Below the pieces are notes generated by a model, which searched no databases, was not told where the DNA came from, and saw nothing but the letters and a program-made list of their open reading frames with translations. From Clitopilus passeckerianus (Eukaryota > Basidiomycota > Agaricomycetes > Agaricales > Entolomataceae), in contig CALYLX010000154.1 in NCBI GenBank assembly GCA_944990035.1, forward strand, positions 1-64,000: DNA of 64,000 nt. Direction: 5' to 3'. Position numbers and translations under genes: made by a program. Below, piece after piece: positions 58,138-64,000 of the stretch; the first letter of the stretch is position 1; every line of letters starts with the position of its first letter.

Positions 58138-60454
58138 TTATAGCGCAACAGCTACTCCTACGCCCCAAGTATCCTCAAGCTTCGGCCTACCGGAGCGAAG
58201 AGCAGCGCCTTGTCGGGTGTACGTGGCTGAAGAGTCGTTTGACGGTACATCCGAATATAATGTAGCTGCGGACGTGTTCGGTGACGACTTTATGCCAGGG
58301 ATCTCTGCTGATCCGGGTGGAGTCGAGGCTGTGGTGGCGGAGGTAGATCCCCCGTTTGCTTCCTGTAGCTTGGCACATTCTGCACCACCTTCGGATCGCA
58401 CTGTTGGGGAAAGGTGTAAGTGAGATGATCAGGTCCGTGATGAGATGGGCAGATTGCAGAGATCATGGTGATGATTATCAGAGAGATGACCTACAATGTC
58501 TGTTGAGCGCGTCCATCCGCGCGAATTGCTTCTTGCACCCGTCGCAATTGAACGGGCGATAATTCGTATGAAGCTGCTCGTGCCGTTTGCAGTCGTGTTG
58601 GCGGGCGAAGCCTTTGCCACATCCTGGCCAATGACACTGGAATGGTTTCTCCTCGTTATGAGAGCGTATATGCCCTTCAAAACCGATCAGTCTTTGTTCC
58701 ATGTATCAAGATACGCAAGAGACTATACCTTTCAAGTTAAAACTCCTAGTAAAGGTGCTGTTGCAGCCAGGAACCGGGCAAACAAACGTAGCTTCTTGTT
58801 TCCTTCGTTTCTGACTCGCGTTCGTTGTTCGGACGGTCGTAACGTTGGGCTTCGATACAGTCACCACATATTGACCGCCACTAGTTGGTATCTTCGGTCC
58901 CAGACTTGCAGCCATGTCAGCTGTCAGTCCTCCTGACATGCCGCTGAAATTGTAGTCATCCTGGCCAAGGGGCATAGGCCGTCCTCGTGGGCTGGCATGT
59001 GGGCTAGGATAAGGGCTAGCTCTGTTGCTATGAGCCAGACCGTCGTCCCATTGTCCTGCGCTGGGCCCGCGCTCCGACCTTGTTCCTGAAGAGGCACGCC
59101 GATAGTGGCGGTTGTTGGAGGTGGCGGATAAATTGGGAGAGCCAGTGATATTAGGCACGTGACCTGGGTACGGGGCAGAGAGTGATTGAGAGTGGGAATG
59201 TGAGGGGCGAAGAATGTCGGGTTGCAGGCTTGGGGTGAGGTACTGCTGCTGTGGGACTTGCTGCTGTTGCACTTGTTGAGATCGGATGAAATCGTTGTGG
59301 GCACTGGGAGGGAAATCGAGTCCTTGACCTGACTGCCCTGGCAAGAACTGATCAGAGAAGCGGAAATCTTCTGATCGTGAGCCGCGATGACGGTTGAGAC
59401 CACCATTGCCGCCAGCATCAGACTTGCTACGGCGAAGTCCTGTTAGATTGAATTCAGGGTATTCAGGTGACAAGAAGCCGTTGTTGGTGGGGGCATTATT
59501 CATCGTGCCATTATTGGCTGGGCCACCGAAGGTGAAGTTGGCGCCAAGGGTAGGAGGATGAGCGGTTCCGCTCTGGAAACCTTGTTGAGAAGGATGGCTT
59601 TGCGGAAAACCTTCACCGCCCGTGATAGCATCCCAGTTCGGAGGTTCCGTGTTTGTGTCGGACCTGCTGCGGGAACGCGGTGGTTGCTGGCCCAGGATTA
59701 GGTGACCGGGTTGAGGGGAGGCGGAAGGAGAACGGCTTGGACCAGGGGTTGTCGCTCCAAGAGACTGAGCAGGAGAAACAGACCTGGATGAATAGCCAGA
59801 ATGTGCGTCCGGTTCCAGCCAGTTGGAGGTGGGCTGTTGCCGACCGTTAGTAATGTTGACTACACCAAGTCCACCACTTATCGGAGTGGCCGGCACAACA
59901 TTGAGGCTTGGACCGAGGTCTACATTGTCATCTGGAGCATTGACGACAATGGGAACCTGCTGGTCCGCGATCATCAGACGTGGGGGAGAGGCTGCCTTGT
60001 TCTGTGGGAGTGGCTCGGTTCCCCAATTCGGAGACTGGAACGAGAGGTTCTCGAAAGAGTGCGCCATTGCAAGGTTGGGGGAGAAATGGGTGTTATTCGA
60101 TGAAGCTGAAGAAGCTCCAGATGGATTCTCTTCGTGATTGTTGTCTGACCCTGAAGGCGACGGGGAGCGATAAAAGTTGTAGTAATCGTCGCTCGTTGGG
60201 CCGTCAAACATTAACAGCGAAGATCCTGAGTTTGGATTGTCAAACTCGGAAGGATCGTAGCCGTCGTCGCTGAATAAAGCTAGGTTTGGTGATTGCTGGA
60301 CGTCGCCACCGAAAGATAGATCTGAATGTGAAGAATACGGTGAATTGTGGTAGTCGGCAGAGTAAAGACCCAATTGCTGAGAATTTGCTGGGGAAGGTGG
60401 CTGCAGGTCAATCTCATTTATATACGGGGAGCCATTGCTGTGCGAGTCGTCCAT
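58138..60454 (-). CDS. crz1: Crz1-like calcineurin-responsive C2H2 transcription factor (three fingers)
   Basis: Exons in coding order: 60454-58729, 58674-58495, 58400-58138; total 2169 nt, 722 residues. The N-terminal 550 residues are Ser/Pro/Asn/Gln-rich with a poly-Gln stretch. PEFNLT at residues 333-338 fits the PxIxIT calcineurin-docking pattern. SQKRRKQEATFV precedes finger one, CPVPGCNSTFTRSFNLKGHIRSH (559-581). Finger two is CHWPGCGKGFARQHDCKRHEQLH (589-611) and finger three CDGCKKQFARMDALNRH...GGAEC (619-644, C2HC). This finger set, with its spacing, is that of fungal Crz1. By family knowledge calcineurin dephosphorylates it, moving it to the nucleus to activate stress and calcium genes. 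The intron in codon 576 (before the first His of finger one) is shared with ZF-A to E. Confidence 0.88.
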
Positions 60455-63221
60455 TTCTGCGGATTAGATGGTGGTAGTAGCGCGTTAAGGGTTCCAATTC
60501 GTGGAAATCTAAGCTTAGGATCGGTTTGAAACTCCGCTTGTACAGTGTTTTGGCTGACACCGCCATCCGCCCCCAGCGGGCTTCCATCTTGTTTCGACGC
60601 TCGATATCCCCGTCATCAGGCTTGATTCTCTTGATTGCTTATTTCTTTCACTTGAACGGCACTCTGGCTCGCAAATATAGCCTAATATGTCTCAACTTTC
60701 TGCTCCCAAAGAGCCTGAACTCGCCTAGCCAAGCAATCTCTCGAGTTCACTCTGGCCTGATCTTTCTCGCTTGTTCGTTGTTCTCCTGCCGCCGGGAATG
60801 TGGCCTCTGTGATACCTGATCCTTGTTTGACAAAGGGCAGGTGACATGATCTGCACCCACTCCTTTCGGGGTAGATACTTTGTTTTCTCTTCTCCAACCG
60901 AGTTGAGCTTCTCGTCAACCTGATAATCACACAGCGAATGTGTATCTGCTATCAACATCTTTTTGTCTAAATGAGCGTCTACATTGGTATCATTCAGGTG
61001 ACTATGACTGGTCAGCCATGTCCCTGTTCGACGTGAACATCATTTCGTTCCACAGTTAGTAAGGTTCACTGTCATTGCTAGGTCATCTCCGCAAACCCCA
61101 CCGAGTCTTTGTTCTTTGGAGGTATCACACGAAATATGCAAGTAACTTGTGGCACCATTGGTCATCTGAGCGTTTCAACCAGTTCATAACACGTCGTCTC
61201 AAGCGCGTAAAACCAATGTTACCATCTTGCCTTTCGGGGCGCCCAAATTTACGATCGCATTTTAACGGACCGATCATAAAGCGACCTCGTTGGGGTGATC
61301 ATCCCTCGGTGTTGACGCCATGATCTACATTTGAGCTTTCGGCACTCACCCATCGGGGGGCGGGGGAACCCAGCACCCTAAAGAGGTAGGCTGGCAGGAA
61401 CGTACCCTACAACCTATATACGATCCTGGAGTATCGTTGAACCTCCCGATTACAGAGATTTCATGAACCCGTTCATACTTACCTGATCTCGTTTCGCTCT
61501 TCCGCCCACACCAATTCAGTGCCTCCGGGTCACGAAAAGTAATGATCCCGGAAGCATGACTAAACCCGATAGGCTAACTTTTTATATGGGTTGAGATTAT
61601 GACAATCTGGTAATCAATAATCCGACCAGCAATTTCTCTAGTCATACGGCTCGAACCACTCGACACTCAACACGTCATTACCTTCTTTGTTGATGCTGCT
61701 CTGCACGTGTAATCTCTGGCAGCTTCTATCGTTCACTCATGCAATCTGACTTCTTCAATCACTGCTCCGAGTCAAGCATTGTTCGCGCAAGTTTTACGGT
61801 GATTGTAATCATATTGACGGCGCCTCTGGCTTTGCAGCAACCGAGTGAGAGAAATTGGCTTCGTATGGGTAGTGTTGGTCACGGCAGTTTTTTCCCACTG
61901 CTAAGTTGTGACATTTTTCGTGTTTCAACTTTGTTCTTTCATTTTTCTCTAATAGCAATGATTCAAATTTGATTAACGTGTCAGTACATGTGGCGAGAAA
62001 CCCATTCGCCCATCTATTCTCAGCTAGGCCGCCAAGAGCTAGGCGAGCGTCTTTGAATTTTCTTGGGTGGAAGTGCTATCAGCGAGGCTCGTTCAGGCCC
62101 CAGCCCCTCAATTATAACCAACTGATGGCGATGCTCTGTCTGGGTGACCCCCCGCATGCGTCTAATTCCATATGTTAACTTGTTTCTTGAGGTCCCCGAG
62201 TCCTTTCTGCATACTTGTGGAGGGGGTCGTCTGACTCGGCCGTTAATGCAACACGCATGCGTTATTTTGACATCGCTGATTAGTAGCCCCCGCTAGAGTC
62301 TGGCGGCTGGCTTGTTCTACCTCTTTATATGACGATTTGGACGGATTTTTTTCACAGTTATCTTCGATTTCTTTGAATATAAACCAGGTAAGACAGCTTT
62401 GGATCGCTGGCCGAAATTGAGATGGGTCTATACAATTCGCAGTCTAATCGAGAGGTCGATGCTGTGAAATAGGCGGAAGCTGGTAACCCAGATCACCCAC
62501 AATGCCTCAACCGACGCAGATTCCGATGTGTTTGTCAGTACTCTCGGTCTGTCATACAATAAGCGCGATATAACCTCACAGGCGACTAATGTGAATCCCG
62601 TAGTATGTCAACGAAGCGAGACGCACCGAGATCCGTGAAAATGCTAGATCTGAACCTATGGCCCTGTGTATAAGTCGGCTGCAATTGTGACGATGCTGAG
62701 GATTGTGGAGGTTTCGCAGACCTGGGCCTGGAAGAGTGATGTCGGTCATGATTTGTGGGCAATCCTAAGTCGCCACCGTCGATGTGTAAGGCGGAGGCCA
62801 GGAGGCTAAGTGTTTGGACCGCAAAGCACGGGAGTCACTATCGGCGCCAGAGATAACGCATGAGGCAGAGTTTGGACCGGTGGGAAGATCAGCCCGGAGT
62901 CATTTTTACTGTCAAGCTGGGGCCTACGTGTAGAGGAAGAACTAGACTGTACGGCTCGTGTTCCATCCGCAGGACGCAATTACCGTTCCATTTTTTGAAA
63001 ACCGAAGGAATACGTCAGAGGCATTCTGTACGCAGAAGGTCGACTCATGGTGAGATGTCGTCGGATCCACGTTGAGTGTCTCCAGATGTAACGATCAAGT
63101 GAACAAAAAAATTGCCGCCTCGTGTCGAGATCATCAGGCTTCTTGCAGTTAAAAGCTGGGTTCTCAAGGAGGATTCTTTGATATAGATTCAAGTCCAAGC
63201 CATCTTGCCCTTGTGCTCGAA
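60455..63221. other. Long intergenic stretch, no gene seen
   Basis: About 2.8 kb upstream of the Crz1-like gene with no intact frame above 100 codons. Long upstream regions are common for regulators in fungi, so part may be its promoter. No RNA gene or repeat was recognised. Confidence 0.55.
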
Positions 63222-63735
63222 TCAGCGGACTTGGATAGTCTGCAGCTCCGGAGTTATGTCGGTAGCAAGTTGGTCAATGGCGAGAACCTCGACTTCGGAC
63301 AAGAGTCTTGGAGTCTTGGGATCTGAAAGAACTAATGTGTTGAATTCTTGTACGGTCTGGATGTCGTCTGTCGATACGAAAGTGAGGCAGTCATCTGAGC
63401 AACCTACCAGTGAATTGTCTCCGATTGAACTTTGAGGTGGTCCGACAAGCGCCGAGTTTCGTTCAGCAACAGCCTGAGGGTTGACTATTACCACCGACTG
63501 TCGGGGTATAGCCTAATACCATTGCAGCTCCAGCGCCAGTTCTAAACAATCGCGAGATGGCTCATGGCTGACCCTACTCGGAACACTCACCGTCTTTGGA
63601 GAGTTGGACGAATCTGTTCGCTTCCCTTCTCGATCTTCTGATGGTGTCTGGCGCGGACTGAACCTCTCACTGAGAAGGCGAGAAGATAATACAGGCGCTA
63701 CGATGGCCCACCAGACAGTGCGACTCGCTCTCCTA
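63222..63735 (-). CDS. Possible 3' exons of an unrecognised minus-strand gene
   Basis: On the minus strand an open stretch reading TVWWAIVAPVLSSRLLSERF, then QTPSEDREGKRTDSSNSPK, can be joined by a 96-base GT-AG intron (roughly 63611-63516) to AIPRQSVVIVNPQAVAERNS and a frame that ends at 63222 (ITPELQTIQVR). The first stretch carries a hydrophobic run that could be the end of a membrane segment, followed by a charged Ser-rich tail, as in many small membrane proteins. An upstream stop means a further intron is needed near 63735. The 5' part was not found, and no family is recognised. Low confidence. Confidence 0.3.
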
Positions 63736-64000
63736 TCTTAAGTAAGTGCTTGGATAGCATATTTTGGCCAGCGCCCTGCTTCTCTTCGATGGTTTGGGCC
63801 AATGTCAATTGTTATCTGGCTCATGATCACTGTGGGGATCTGGATGTCTATTTTGGCTAGTCCCATTTCACCTGGCTGTTCTAAGACCGGCTCAAACACC
63901 TCCTGGGCAGATTTAATATGATCTTGTACCGAGCAAGAGCACCGAAGCCACGAGGATAGGCGCGCTGTTCGACCCTTCGGGAGGGCAGTAGACGTATAAG
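63736..64000. other. Window edge, nothing assigned
   Basis: May contain 5' exons of the possible minus-strand gene ending at 63222, but no frame was convincing. Confidence 0.3.

Overview
The window looks like nuclear DNA of a mushroom-forming basidiomycete (Agaricomycetes). Most genes are cut by short GT-AG introns of about 45-60 bases, several with 13-18 base micro-exons. The gene content also fits: a YANK-type kinase, a DUF6699 protein, an F-box protein of the IPRDVLD type, a GH13 amylase of basidiomycete type, and a Crz1-like zinc-finger factor. No bacterial, organellar or viral gene was seen. All gene models were spliced by hand from the sequence. For those with listed exons the summed exon length is a multiple of three unless stated.

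Positions 1-32,300 are gene-dense and conserved. In order they hold a YANK/STK32-like kinase (minus, cut by the window edge), a Yvc1-type TRP channel (plus), a doubtful broken locus, NPR3 (plus), an NAD-dependent epimerase (minus), a DUF6699 protein (plus), FGAM synthase/Ade6 (minus), CDC123 (minus), the splicing factor CWC2 (plus), the CCCH protein TMA46/DFRP1 (minus), a secreted alpha-amylase (minus), an uncharacterised conserved protein with a cysteine/histidine motif (minus), an LRR protein (minus) and a secreted protein of unknown function (minus).

Positions 32,300-57,800 are accessory in character. Long stretches carry no intact gene. A diverged segmental duplication (about 32.3-34.7 kb against 38.8-40.4 kb) carries a copy of the secreted gene's promoter and decayed reading frames. 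Interspersed are five C2H2 zinc-finger genes, here called ZF-A to ZF-E, one with an in-frame stop. A tandem duplication of an F-box gene follows, one copy frameshifted and one intact.

Positions 57,800-64,000 hold a three-finger Crz1-like factor (minus), then mostly empty sequence and the possible 3' end of one more minus-strand gene.

The main observation is that ZF-A to ZF-E and the Crz1-like gene all share one intron, in the same phase and in the same codon of the first finger. Several also share a basic stretch before the fingers and candidate calcineurin-docking peptides. This suggests a local, lineage-specific family of two-finger factors related to Crz1. Yvc1 (vacuolar calcium release) and the Crz1-like factor (calcium/calcineurin output) belong to one pathway by family knowledge. 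CDC123, CWC2, TMA46, Ade6 and NPR3 are ordinary housekeeping functions.
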